From contig NC_039506.1 in assembly GCF_003672135.1 (NCBI RefSeq), positions 1,302,001 through 1,366,000 on the forward strand: DNA of 64,000 nucleotides, read 5' to 3'. The notes beneath the pieces are model-generated. The model did no database searches. It saw only the letters and a list, made by a program, of their open reading frames with translations, and had not been told where the DNA came from. A program made the translations under genes and the position numbers. Below are positions 45,621 to 57,760 of the stretch, piece by piece (positions within the stretch are counted from its first letter, which is position 1; each line of letters starts with the position of its first letter). The DNA is from Ooceraea biroi. Its lineage: Eukaryota > Arthropoda > Insecta > Hymenoptera > Formicidae.

Positions 45621-48586
45621 GCCGGCCGTAAGTGTCCCAATGTTAATTGAGTAATATTAATAATGATAATGTCGATAAGTGCGTTAGTATTTATTAATAT
45701 TATACTGCAAAATTGGAAAGTTAAAAGACAAAATTGTTTACGTAGTAGAAAATCGTTGACTATCAATTTTACATTTAATTTTTCGTATATTTTTATCAAT
45801 GATTCGACGACAACGAAGATGACAAATATAAACAAGAAGTAAATTTTAAATGTTATGCAAAAACCTTGAAGAACGAAGCAGCGACATGTCAGTGGCATTT
45901 CGGTATTCCGATAATTTAAGTATAGCTTATTCAAGCGTAGCGAAACCGCGAGAGCATATTAGCGTGGCTGCTGCAATCGTATTCGCATTCGTAAAATCGA
46001 TAGCATTGCTACAATGGAAGACGTCCAATTCGGTAAACACGAAATTTATTCGTGTAGAATGCGGAAGCAAATGTAATGTGATAGTATCGTCTGTGAGATA
46101 TACACGTTTACACATTATTAATAGAGATTAAAAATTATATTATAGATGTGCAAATTAATTCAGTTCTTTTCTTAAAGAAAAATTGAAAAATTTATAAAAA
46201 CAATAATAAACATATTAATCTTTGAAATATTCACCACCATTTTCCACTTTTTCTCCATCTGTCGAGCAACTGACGAATCTTTTCTCGAAAAGGAAAATAA
46301 ATGAATACTCAATTGTTTCAAAAACAGAAGCACCGAATTAATTTGCACGCCTAATGTTATAATTATGTGCGATATTTGTAAAATATATTTGATACTAATG
46401 TCTGTGCTAGATAAAATAAACATTTTCGATTTTTTATTTTAATTTACGTCTGCGTTCCATTTTATATTTAAATGTGCCTTCAAGTTCAAAATCATTATGT
46501 TTTTCTGGCGAATCCATACTGCATATTTTATGTAATTATTACGTAAATTTCTAAAAGCACAATACACGCTCGGGAAAATATGCACGCACACATGTGACAC
46601 ACAATTTCCAATGCAAATATGCGGTGGCGAACCGTGCAGTGGGTAGTAAAATGACCGATTAGTGACCGGATGGATAGCAATGGAGGTGTGACAGATCGTA
46701 AGACGTCATTTCGTCCAATCGACTATGCGTACGTTGGTGCATCGAAATTTTTATGCGTACATACGCTTGGACACAAAGGAACAAATTTTCTAGGCACGTA
46801 GTTTCGCATTCCCATTGCGCAACCAATATTATAATCTGTTCGCGATATCAACATTTAATTAATTGCAAGTTTTCTCAAGATCACTTCCGCTATTGCAATT
46901 ATAATTGAAATTAAAATTAACATTGCTAGATTATCAGAAATACTATAATCTAATTCTTTTATTAATAGTACCTAATACGTGTCATTTACGTAATAAAAAT
47001 CGCATTTAATCCTGAAGATCGTGCCAAGATAACGAGCTAATTCTAGGCAAACTTTACGTCCCCCTGTTTTGTGCAAATACGTGTTATTCTTGAGAATTAC
47101 AGTTGTTATTAAGCCGGAAGCGAGAAGCAGCAATTCAAAAGACTCGTTACTGCGCCTCTCGCGTTCACCACTTCACCGCCTGGCCTCTTTAGTCTCGCGG
47201 AGGACGTTCAAAAGAGTCATCGTCGGGAATATGAAAGGGCGGCCAGTGTTGGCGTAAGGAAAACGCCAACGGATGTGCTCACTCCCCCGAAAGGCGCATT
47301 CGCCACATAACTCTCTCAAGTGACATTCTCACGGGAGTTCTTTGATTCTCCAGCTTAGATTGTTTAGAGAAGAACAACACAAGCTATCAGAGGCTTCGAC
47401 ATGCGATTACAATCTCGAGATCGAGTTTCACGAATGCTCTCGTACGCAATTGAATTATCACGACACCAGGTATTCAGTGGCAGGCGATAAGGGGAGAGAG
47501 AGAGAGGAAAAGAGAGAGAGAGAGATCCGTAGTTATTATACATTTACTCTTCACGAGCCAAGATAACGGCCAAGACGTGGCGTCTTCGTCAAGGCGATAA
47601 ATGTCGATCTTTCGCGGCCTTGTTTTAATCGCATTTTTCGTTTAACATAACGTAATGATTTATTTCGTTTCATGAAAGCAAACAGTCAGTATTTAATACT
47701 GCTGAAGCAATGATAATGTCTTGACGTTGCAACTAAACATCGTTTCGTTGCAACAGCTATTTTTATCGTGTAATTATCTTTCGTGAATCAAATTTTTATC
47801 ACGATAAGGGCTACATAAGACTTGGGAATATTCCGAGTATTCGTTATCTTTAAATTATTCACCAAATTAATATTCCTACAACAAATGTAATATATTAATA
47901 AAAAATATAAAACGATGCTTTTAAATATTAATATTAATATAAAGAATTCCTCGAGCACAAGTAGACCTATTTTCAAATTTTGCGATATGCATAAAGCGCA
48001 GCGGAGAAATCTTTCGATATCACTTCCACATAATATGATTTGTATCAATCTCGCTCTCTGATGCTGCATATCGTTTTAAAAACTCGTACACGTGACAATG
48101 ATGTAATCAAAAAGTAGACATACGTGATAATCTGCAATTGTGTCTGATAAAAAGAGTTCAAAAATTATAGCAATCATGTTACATTAAAATTTGTTGCGCG
48201 AGTTACACAGCAAACTGTTGTGCAATCAGTTGCTGTTATTTATGTGAGATGCAAATCTCACGAGACCGACTGACGTTTGCAATAGGATGCTCGGAGCATT
48301 AAGAGAACGTAATGGTCGCGATTCATAATATCGATCGTCCACTACGATATCCCCTGCGAAAATTTCATATTATTTAGATAGATATTAATCGTTTAGTCAC
48401 GTTCACGCGTCCAATCAAAGATACTTGTCTAACGCACGTCTCTACAATTAATGTTTGCCGTGAAAATATTCCTCAATATTCGCAACTTCGTTGACAATAT
48501 CTATAATAGTTTCCTGGAAGTCTTGCATTATAATTAGTGACTGTAAAGCACTATTTACTTACTCAGCTCCTGTGTGTTAAATAATA
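45621..48586. other. Intergenic sequence
   Basis: AT-rich sequence without supportable genes. A somewhat more GC-rich island lies at 47090-47340, followed by a GA tract near 47489-47522. Confidence 0.45.
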
Positions 48587-48759
48587 ATTGGCTTGTAACA
48601 TATATTCGTCCTATTTGATTAGTGTTTTTAATAACGGATACAACCCAATATTATATAATTGAAAAACATATTAAAAACCCTCATTATTAACATAAAAAAT
48701 GTAACAGAAAAATCTCATATTAAAAATACTAAAAAACCGAATATATGTTACAACCCAAT
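48587..48759. mobile_element. Palindromic MITE, family B, copy 3 (expanded)
   Basis: The ends attggcttgtaacatatatt and aatatatgttacaacccaat mark this copy; at 173 bp it is longer than the others because part of the arm appears duplicated internally (the attaaaaa motifs recur). Confidence 0.7.
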
Positions 48760-48799
48760 AGTTTCAGATGAGAACTATTTTCCATATGATAGAGTCATA

Positions 48800-49560
48800 T
48801 TACATAATAATGCTGCGTTCGCAGATGAGTCGAGAGAGTCACGAGTCTAGCGACCGGATGCGAACGTTTCAGAGACTGGTTCCGCTCAATTCCACGAAGG
48901 AGCGGAGCTGAATTACCGCGGATTCCGAGCGAACGGCACGTTCGCCCGCACTTCCGCCATAACTCTAGCGACCCGGTGGTCTCTATGGTGGTGCGTGAAA
49001 CACCATGAAACACGTGTCGGCCAGACGTGTACGAATTCAGTAGTTGACGCCACTTGCGCGGCACTCCGCGCTCATCCGATCTCACTCGGTTTTATTCACG
49101 TGCTTGCGTCGACTTGCCCAATTTATCTTGAAAATCTCGCGCGGAACGTTAAAAATACGTTGAAAATCGCGCGCGCACGAGAGAATTGCGTAAGTGCGGG
49201 CGGAAAAATTTGGCAAGAAAAAAGAAAACGGACACCGCTCTCTTCTGTGAGAGGACGGAACCGTCGCTTATTCTTATTTTTAGAGTCCCACCTACACAGA
49301 GATACGCTTGCTTGCGCATCGTTATGTAACCAATTGCAATTGCGAATGTATGTGTTCTCTCTCGTTCAAGGTTCGTTGCGAGGAGAGGAAGGGGAGAAGG
49401 GTGCGGGGTGGAGGGACCCGATCAAGACTTCGAGCGGAAAAGAACGGGAGAGATACGCCTTGCCGTTCCGATTATGCGCGCGCGAAAAATTAATTGAGCG
49501 AATCAATACAGCGAGAAAGAGCTCCCCGGAACGTCGTTCTAACCACTGGTCAACTCGATT
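48800..49560. other. GC-rich patch, possible promoter
   Basis: CpG-rich block flanked by AT-rich DNA. Open frames of 194 codons (plus, 48995-49579) and 124 codons (minus) are arginine-rich and overlap each other; neither shows a domain. Confidence 0.35.
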
Positions 49561-52070
49561 TTCTTTCCTCGATCTCTGATATGAAACTCTCTGAAGATCT
49601 CTGATCCTCGACACAGTTTCTTCCATTTGCGTCAAGCGTCGTGTTCTTCCCTTTTTCCGAGAACGGAAACGAAGGCTCGCCGTGAAATTCCTAATCCTCT
49701 TCAAGAGAACTTGCCTTTTGCGAGGATTCAAAACTCGCATTCGATTGCATTTCTTTTTTTATTTTTATGTTTGTTTGCGTCGTAAACGGTTTGCAAAGTT
49801 GAACAATGTTCCGAAAGGAGTTGGAGATGAAATAATTGTAAACGGAATCTTCATTGTTGCAAACGAGCAATCATTGAGATACCACAAACCCCCCGCAAAC
49901 AAGGTAATAACGTAGTTTTTAAACGCGATTAAATACGTTATTTTGTCGATTGCAACTCACGATTGACACGAAAGCTTTCGAGAAGGAAGGGGACACCTCT
50001 CTCGGGCAACTTGGATCCTACAAGGAATGCATCTATTGATCCGTGCAGTCGTGCAAGCAGCTCTCTGCAACATCACGCTATCTGTCGACGACTCGTGGCA
50101 ACTCGATGACCTCATGCGACAAAACTCATGTGATACATATCTCGTATCCTATAATCGATAATTTAGTATGGATCGTCTCAATTTTTCACAATTATTAGAA
50201 CCAAGTACGTAAAAGAACGTTTGTTCCTTACATGTTCATTGTAAAATCTTTGTTTACATTAAAAATAAAGAAAAAAATCAAAATTAATAAATAATTATTT
50301 CTAAAAAATATATATGATATATATATATATATATATATGTATACATATAACTTTTTAAAAGTAATTGTTATGAACAATATTTTTTCTAAAATTTTATTTA
50401 CTGTTCCGAATTATATTTAAAACTGATATTGTTTTCACTATTTTATTGCATCCTCTGTTCCTTTCTTCTAGAAGCTTATTGAATATATTTTTACGGTTCG
50501 ACATACGCCGTGGTAATGAGAGTCTAATGAGAAAACAGTTGGCAGGCGCGATGCAATTATTATGCAATATGGAAATCGCGCTTGGCACTCTAAATCCGAC
50601 GTGTACACGCGAAGCTATAAATTGAGATCGTAAACAACACAGACTTCTCTGTTGGCCACAGATGAACCAATTTATTTCTAGACGGATGTATTTCCCATCA
50701 TTCTATTCACAGATAGTGTCCATTGCACTTTAACAAAATCCATTGAATATAATATCATCAAACATAACATCCTAAAACGAAAAAAAGAACGAAAAACTAA
50801 TTTTTAACAGATTAATTATTTGTAATCTAAAATTTCTTCGAATTATACTTATCTTTATGATTACAAGAAAAGTTACTTCTATTTTATTAAGATTTTTTTA
50901 TTTTATTATAGAGACTATCGTAAATCAATATCTAACTATAGAGATTTTAGATTCTATAAATCCTTTCATATCACAATTAAATTATAATGATAATGTCAAG
51001 GCCACACCTCTCTCTCTCTATGTGTGTGTATATTGTGTGTGAAGCTAAAGACAAAACGAAATGAAACGTTATAAATTATTCGATGACTTATAGTCCAGCA
51101 ACTTTACATATCCCTTCAATTTTGCGTGATGTTTCCCGTTTGTGTGGTTTGTCATACTTTTAAAACCATGCAAAAAAATTAACAATAAAATTATTAACTT
51201 ATTAAATTTCAAATCAATAAATGTTATTTTAATCATGAAAGATAAAATTATGATTAATAAATCAATATATAATTAATAACTTGCTACATAATATGTATTA
51301 AATAAAAACTATCTATATACTTTTCGAATATTTTAAAAATTTAATATATCTTTACGCGTATGTTATTTATAATGTTTCAAAATATATTCCCTGCACAATT
51401 TATCACCTCAATTTTTCTTACGTCATAAATATTTTTAAAAAGTTATTTCAATTAATCCCACAGGTTTAAAATATTTTCAATTGCATATTAGACTGATTCC
51501 TATTTGTAATTACATGTACGATACTTCTTAATATATTTCACAGGTGAGCTATAATTGCTGATCTGATTGATATGCAGCGTACCGCTTGGCTAATACGGGG
51601 CTAATAATAATGCAACGTTTTTAGCGTCTAATTTTATCGGACCGAAATAATTGCGATCATACCGAGGTGATTATCCTTAGAAATTTTATCGCATACGTCA
51701 CATCACGGAATCACGGAGGAAACATCACAAGGTACGCACGCAAAGTTATCAGAAAATTTTTTTATTTGTAATTGCGAAAAAATATCAAAAACTAAACTTA
51801 CTGAAACGTGTTATTCCGGGATATCATGTATCGATCAGGGCGTAAACATTATTATTTTACTTCGAGCATGTGCGATATCGAGCACTGATATGTGCAATCT
51901 ATAACACAAGTGTAAATCACGAGCTACAGGTGTAAAGAAGAAAAAAAGAAGCAAATATACTAAATTAAAAAACGAAAATTCAAGGGAAAAACGAAATTCG
52001 CATCAAATTCGAAAAAAATACTCACGACTCGGAATTTTTTTGCGCTCTTCCCAGAGCAGTCTGTATACAC
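49561..52070. other. Intergenic AT-rich sequence
   Basis: No gene seen. A TA run occurs at 50320-50345. Confidence 0.45.
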
Positions 52071-52082
52071 GTCAACGTCAGG

Positions 52083-52090
52083 TATAAAAG
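52083..52090 (+). promoter_or_regulatory. Possible plus-strand TATA box
   Basis: tataaaag preceded by caacgtcagg and followed by a GC-richer stretch with a plausible start about 30 bp on (gcaagctacatctgg). No coding exon that it would serve is recognised downstream. Confidence 0.3.
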
Positions 52091-52199
52091 TCGAGCACGC
52101 GCGAGAGGCAAGCTACATCTGGCCTTAAAGAACTGAGAAACGTCACTCGATAATGCGCCTGCCTGCGCAACTTAACACGCATATGTAGAAAAAGAGTTG

Positions 52200-55100
52200 C
52201 AAATATACATGGTATAAGCAATAGAACACATGTAACGTTTGCGTTAGCACACAATTTAACAAATAGTTGTTAATAGAATATATGTTATAAACGAGGCGAA
52301 ATATTATTTTAGATTGTTAAAGTTAATTTTAATGATTATATAGTAACTCCATAATATATATTAATTTTTATTTATATTTAAATTTGAAACTTAAATTTTA
52401 AATTAAAGTTAAAACAAGTATGATTATCATAATTAAGTACAATTTCAATTATTACGAATTTTTAAAAGTTTGAATATAAGTACTCACACATAACATTGTA
52501 AATGCAAATCTGTAGCATTATTTAAAATAAATAATAAAATATGTACATGTTTTCGACTTTATTATTTAAAACCAAAGAGATAAAAATCAATCTACTACCT
52601 TTTTGCGGTCATTTTTCGAGAATCTAAATAACGAATCATGTTATAAGATGCTCACAATAGGGTTTCATATGTCGCACCGCAATAAGCATTGTTTGATATT
52701 ATTCAACGGAACACGACCGATCGATGAATAAGATCGATCCAACCATCGAGAATAGTCATTCTTGGACACTCACATTATATTCAGATATCTATATATATAA
52801 AGCCGTAAGTATACTCGCAAGTCATAATACTTTCCAATTATTATATAGTTACATATAAATACCTGTTATACAATCAAGATTTTAATTTTATATTATGTAT
52901 CTATAAAATTATATATTTCTATGTATGAATCGATAATTGAATCAAACTATGTTTTTAATAAATTATATGATCAAAATTATGCATATTTTTCATATCAAAT
53001 TTGAAATAATATCTTTGCAATTTATAATCTGTTTTTTAGTAAATTTGGAACATCCTGTACAGAACAGTTCGAGGCCGACTGCAAGCAGAGGGAGCATCCC
53101 TGCTTACTTATGTAATCACTCTCTGTCGGTAGTTTGCGCACTGATCTATACACAACCGGCTGATCCGTCAATGCACTTTCGAGCGGAAATTCGTCGCAAC
53201 GCGCCTAACAATTTGCATGTTCGATCAACGTGGCGATTGATCTTGATTGGCAACGAAACGATCATCGGCCGGAAGTGGGAGGCAATCAAGAATTATGTAT
53301 ATTCTACAGAAACATAATAAAAGTTATCGATCTAAATCAATTTGCTGTGAAATTCCAGCGTTAATTCATTGTTCAATGTTAAAAATGATCACGGACAATG
53401 TGTTGGATCAGTCAAAAAATTTGCTTCGATTTTCCATATCAATTTACATGTATTATAATAATATTGATAATGTTTATATCATAGACAATAATGTCTAATC
53501 ACAGACAACGACGATGACTACCTACTTGATTGATGAATATAATAATTTATTTCTACTGAATGCAATAAAATTTTCCACAAAAATGTTTATCTCTGGTGTT
53601 ATTATAAATACAGCCTATTTAATGTATTACTTAGAATTGTTATTTATTTTATTGGGTGTTAGACATATATATTTGTAATGTAATTTCTTTACATGAAAGT
53701 ACCGGATGTTGCGTCTGCAATTTCAATCGAAGGAGAAGCAGTTTGTGACGCGGTGATGCTGGCTAGTTAATTCGTCGGCTCGCCGACCCATCATCGTGGC
53801 TAATATTATGAATTAGCTGCCTGTTCACGCAATGTGCCACGCGCAAACATTTATGTAGAGATAGTCTGCAATTGTTGAATACGTTACGCGTGAAGCCGCG
53901 TTGCTTTATTTTTAATCGTGACACTTGATACATTAGAACATATTACAGTTTCTATAACGAGGATATATTTATATCAAAACATTAAAAAATTGCAAAAACA
54001 TCAGTTACGTAGTATCCATGTGATACCAATTATATTTGTTTATTATTGGCTCAGTCAGAAAGTTCTGTTCGAGTTTTGAAAAGTTTATTGCATTCAGTAG
54101 AAACATACACGTTTATAATTACTCGCTAAAAGTATTAGCAAGAGAAATCAAGAAATTTTATGAGTTTCTCAGTTCCATCATAGCAAATTTCATGAAGTTT
54201 CGTCGTTATGACTTCGGGAATCACAATTGCCTACATAACAATGGGGGCAAAAGCATTTACTTGGTCGCCGTAGCATTATCATCTCGCGCAATTCATCGTG
54301 CATAAATCGCGTCATCACTTCTGAGAAATTTCGCGTGCAAACGACGCCCAGTCCAGTAATCAGCTGTGACACAAGCTATGTCACGAGCTGCAATACAGAC
54401 AGAATCATTTGCAGAGTCGATCGTCGAGAAACAAGATATTACTTCGCCTTCGCCTCCACGAGAAGGGATCGGGCGTTTCCTGTTTCATTGCAGCATATTA
54501 CGCAATTTGCCGTTTCGCCCGGATTTTCAGAATTAATTTTATCAGGGAGGACAAGTGACGCGAAGGATATCAAGTTATAGCGCTGGGACAACAATGTACA
54601 CGGCGATTCAAAATCACAGTTACATCTGCGAATTTCCGACCATGCCGAGTGGTCCTTTGCGAATAACAAAAATTGTAGCCAAAACGGCATGAAGAGATTT
54701 TGCATCGAAAAACATGTCGATTTAATGAGATTCCACTTTAACGAGACATCTAGCGTTAATTTATTTAAGATTAATTACATGAGATACACATAATTCACTC
54801 GTTTGATAACAAATAATCATGGAATAATTAAATTTTTCGTGCAAAGAAAGATTACAAGTTGCTCGATGTCTACTTATAGGCAAACTGCAAAAGTCTGAAA
54901 ATATCCTTTTCAACGTATTCTCAAAGTAGCGCAAGAAACTAAGCTTCATATTGTTGCATTGTCAGACAGTTTCCTTTGTGCATAAACATATTAATATTTC
55001 TTGATTACCATAAAAACATAAAAGAAAGTAAAAGTAACAAAAATATCAGAATATTATTAACTGAGAAATTTATTCGCTTTCTGCGAATAAAATTAATAAA

Positions 55101-55550
55101 ATAAGTAATTACATCGATAAAGCAGGAGAAAATGAACTTTTCATCCAATCCACAAAAGTAAAAATAAGTTTTCAACAGCGAACAGCATTCAGCACATGAA
55201 CATCGGCACGCTTTATCAATTGTCATTCTTATCCTGTTACGTAAACGCCTCAAGTCCCGAAATTCATCTCGTTTCGCCATTACTAAGCGGTGACTTCAAG
55301 CTGATCGATTTTCACGAGATGGAGACTTGTTATGAGCAATTACGAGGATCTTTGAGTCTCGAACAAACAACTGTCTCTCATTCGATGCAGGGATCGTAAT
55401 CAGCAAGAGTTCTCGTTTCCATCGCCGCTGTCAGAGCAACAAAGGACTCGATGCTGATCGTCACGTTTTATTTCACAAACAACTATTGCGAATATCGTTA
55501 TTTACCTCCATTTGCTATCGAAGATCGTACAGAAATTATCGGTTGAGACG
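52200..55550. other. Intergenic AT-rich sequence
   Basis: No supportable gene; open frames up to about 126 codons lack protein character. Confidence 0.45.
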
Positions 55551-55559
55551 CGACCGTCT

Positions 55560-56290
55560 CCCTTCGAGTATTCTGAGCCCGAGGAGGCTCGCGTTAAGCC
55601 AACAGCAACTTGGTAACGGAACCGAAAGGAACGCTGGCAAAACCCGTACACGTTAGGCAAAACCCTGACAAGCTATTGTCTTCTTGCCGCTCGCTCGCTT
55701 TTCGTTCCGCTCGCGAGACGAAACGTTACGATTCCAGGCTGAATCATCCACTGATAATCTCGCGCGAGCGATACGATCGATTGAATCGTTCGTAATAAAT
55801 TCTAGTTGACTTATTACAGACGAATTAACCCTGAAGAGAAGGCCGATTTGCCGGAAGGCGGTTATGCTTGGAGATCGTCGGAAAACCGACCATCTCACGT
55901 GAAAGGGTCCGCCGGACTTCTTACGAAATTTCCGGAATTGTGACGGGACGGCAGATCGCGCGAGTAGAAACGAAAGGATCGCTACTTATGACTCACCTGA
56001 AGGCGACGTACGTACGAACGATGAAAGATCGAGGAGCGATCGGGAGGCGCACCTTGGATCCGCGAACTACGCACGTACAACCCGCGAGCCGGAAACGAAG
56101 TGGCGCGGCGCGGAATCCGCTCGCCGCCGAGAGCCTCTCCTCCCGGCGTCGGCCAATCGCCGTTCTCCTTGCAACCCCCACTCAACCCGTTTCGCGCTCC
56201 GTGTTCCGGCGTTCCGCTATTTCTGCGGCGCGCGCGGCCAGAAAAGTTTTCTCGGTTGCTACCTGAGGCCCCCTTCCGCATAAGATTCCG
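55560..56290. other. GC-rich patch, possible promoter or 5' exon
   Basis: Strongly CpG-rich at 56000-56250. A 132-codon plus-strand frame (55868-56266) and a 99-codon minus-strand frame share it; both are Arg/Ser/Ala-rich as expected from composition. Confidence 0.35.
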
Positions 56291-57118
56291 TTACAACGGA
56301 TTTGCCGTACGTAGACAGCGCATTTCCTCGATATCCGTCATGAAATGATCGTGCCTACTGAATTGTCTCTTCCTGTCTCTCACTTTTTAATCTATTCAAT
56401 CTATTCAATTTTCCTACTACATCAGGTTAGTTGTCATGTTATTTATTATATTGTTCAAATTAAAATACTGGTTGAAAAAATAGGGAAGAATAAAAATTAG
56501 AAAAGCATACTAAAAGTACGGAAAAGTAGAATAAATCGAGATATAATAAATATATATGTTCGATGATATTCAATATCTTCTACACACACGCACGCACGCA
56601 TGTACATGTGTATAGAGCTGTTTTCCATATTATTTTTGATATTATAAAATTTATATCAATCATATCTTTTATTCTAGAAAATATAATGTAAATGTAAATA
56701 AAATAAATAAGGTGCATATCAATTTATGAATCTCGAAATAAATTAATATTAAAATTATTAAGATATTAAATTCAAATCAAAATTAATATAATTGAGATGA
56801 TTATTTTACAAACATTATTGGATATTGGTGATTGGTATATCAACAGAATACTTTTAGATATTTTATATAAAATTCTGTAACATATCACAAAATCTGAAGA
56901 ATATTGTAATTTTTCAATTCCTGATATACATATACACTGTGCATATGAGAGGCATCAACGACGGTAAAAAGACAAAAAAAGAGCATTTGCTCTTTATCAT
57001 AAATCGTGGAATAGATCGACCGACTCCCTCTAATTCGATCAAGGCCAAGGTCTAGCCTTGCGACCATATCGGTAGCGAACTTCGAGCTTGCCGACTTTTC
57101 ATTGTCGAACGTACTATT

Positions 57119-57224
57119 CGTAACATATATTCGTCCTGTCTTTTTAGTGTTTTTAATAACGAATATATATATTTAATATTATTAAAAACACTAAAAAAAC
57201 AGGAATATATGTTACAACTCAATA
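57119..57224. mobile_element. Palindromic MITE, family B, copy 4
   Basis: About 106 bp: cgtaacatatattcgtcctg at the left, aggaatatatgttacaact at the right, arms with tttttagtgtttttaat and its complement. Same family as 28263, 42588 and 48587. Confidence 0.8.
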
Positions 57225-57399
57225 ATATTCTTTGCGGTTCATTACACGGTGAGACACGTTGTATCTCTATCCAGTTGTGCAATCTTTATTCTACGAACGT
57301 GATTAAACATTTATATTAAAGAGAAAAGAAAATTTTCGTCCTTTAATTAAACAAAACTTTTTTGCAAAATTATTTTAATCCTTTTAAAATCAGTTCGAT

Positions 57400-57760
57400 T
57401 CCGCGACGTTCCATCGTTTCGATATCATATGTGGGTCATCCGACGAATCAACGTGGCGGATCGGTTTCCGGAGAACGCTGGGAGATTCCGGGGGTGCCGC
57501 GTTACGAAATCAGCTGTGCGCTCGCTCAGGTTGCTCTAGGTCGCGCCAGCCGGTATCCCCGTTTCCACCCCCGTCATGATGGAGAGAGAGAACTAAAGGT
57601 CGCCCGCGAGTAGATCAATACCAAACTACCCACATACCTACCTATCTTCTCCCTGTCGCGCACCAATAAGACTATCCAGGGAGGATTAAAACCCTCTCGC
57701 TACATCGACAGCCTCTCATCCGCGTGCCACTCTCGCTTCGTATGATTATTCCTATATATG
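57400..57760. other. GC-rich patch
   Basis: CpG-rich block in AT-rich surroundings; an 83-codon plus-strand frame ends here at 57613. No domain recognised. Promoter or exon status unknown. Confidence 0.3.

Noticed and set aside
45132..45654. Overlapping ~150-codon Leu/Ser-rich frames on both strands
   Set aside because: They are produced by a CT tract and CpG-rich repeats; no start context or domain.
55868..56266. 132-codon plus-strand frame
   Set aside because: Arg/Ser/Ala-rich composition mirrors local CpG content and a similar-length frame exists on the other strand.
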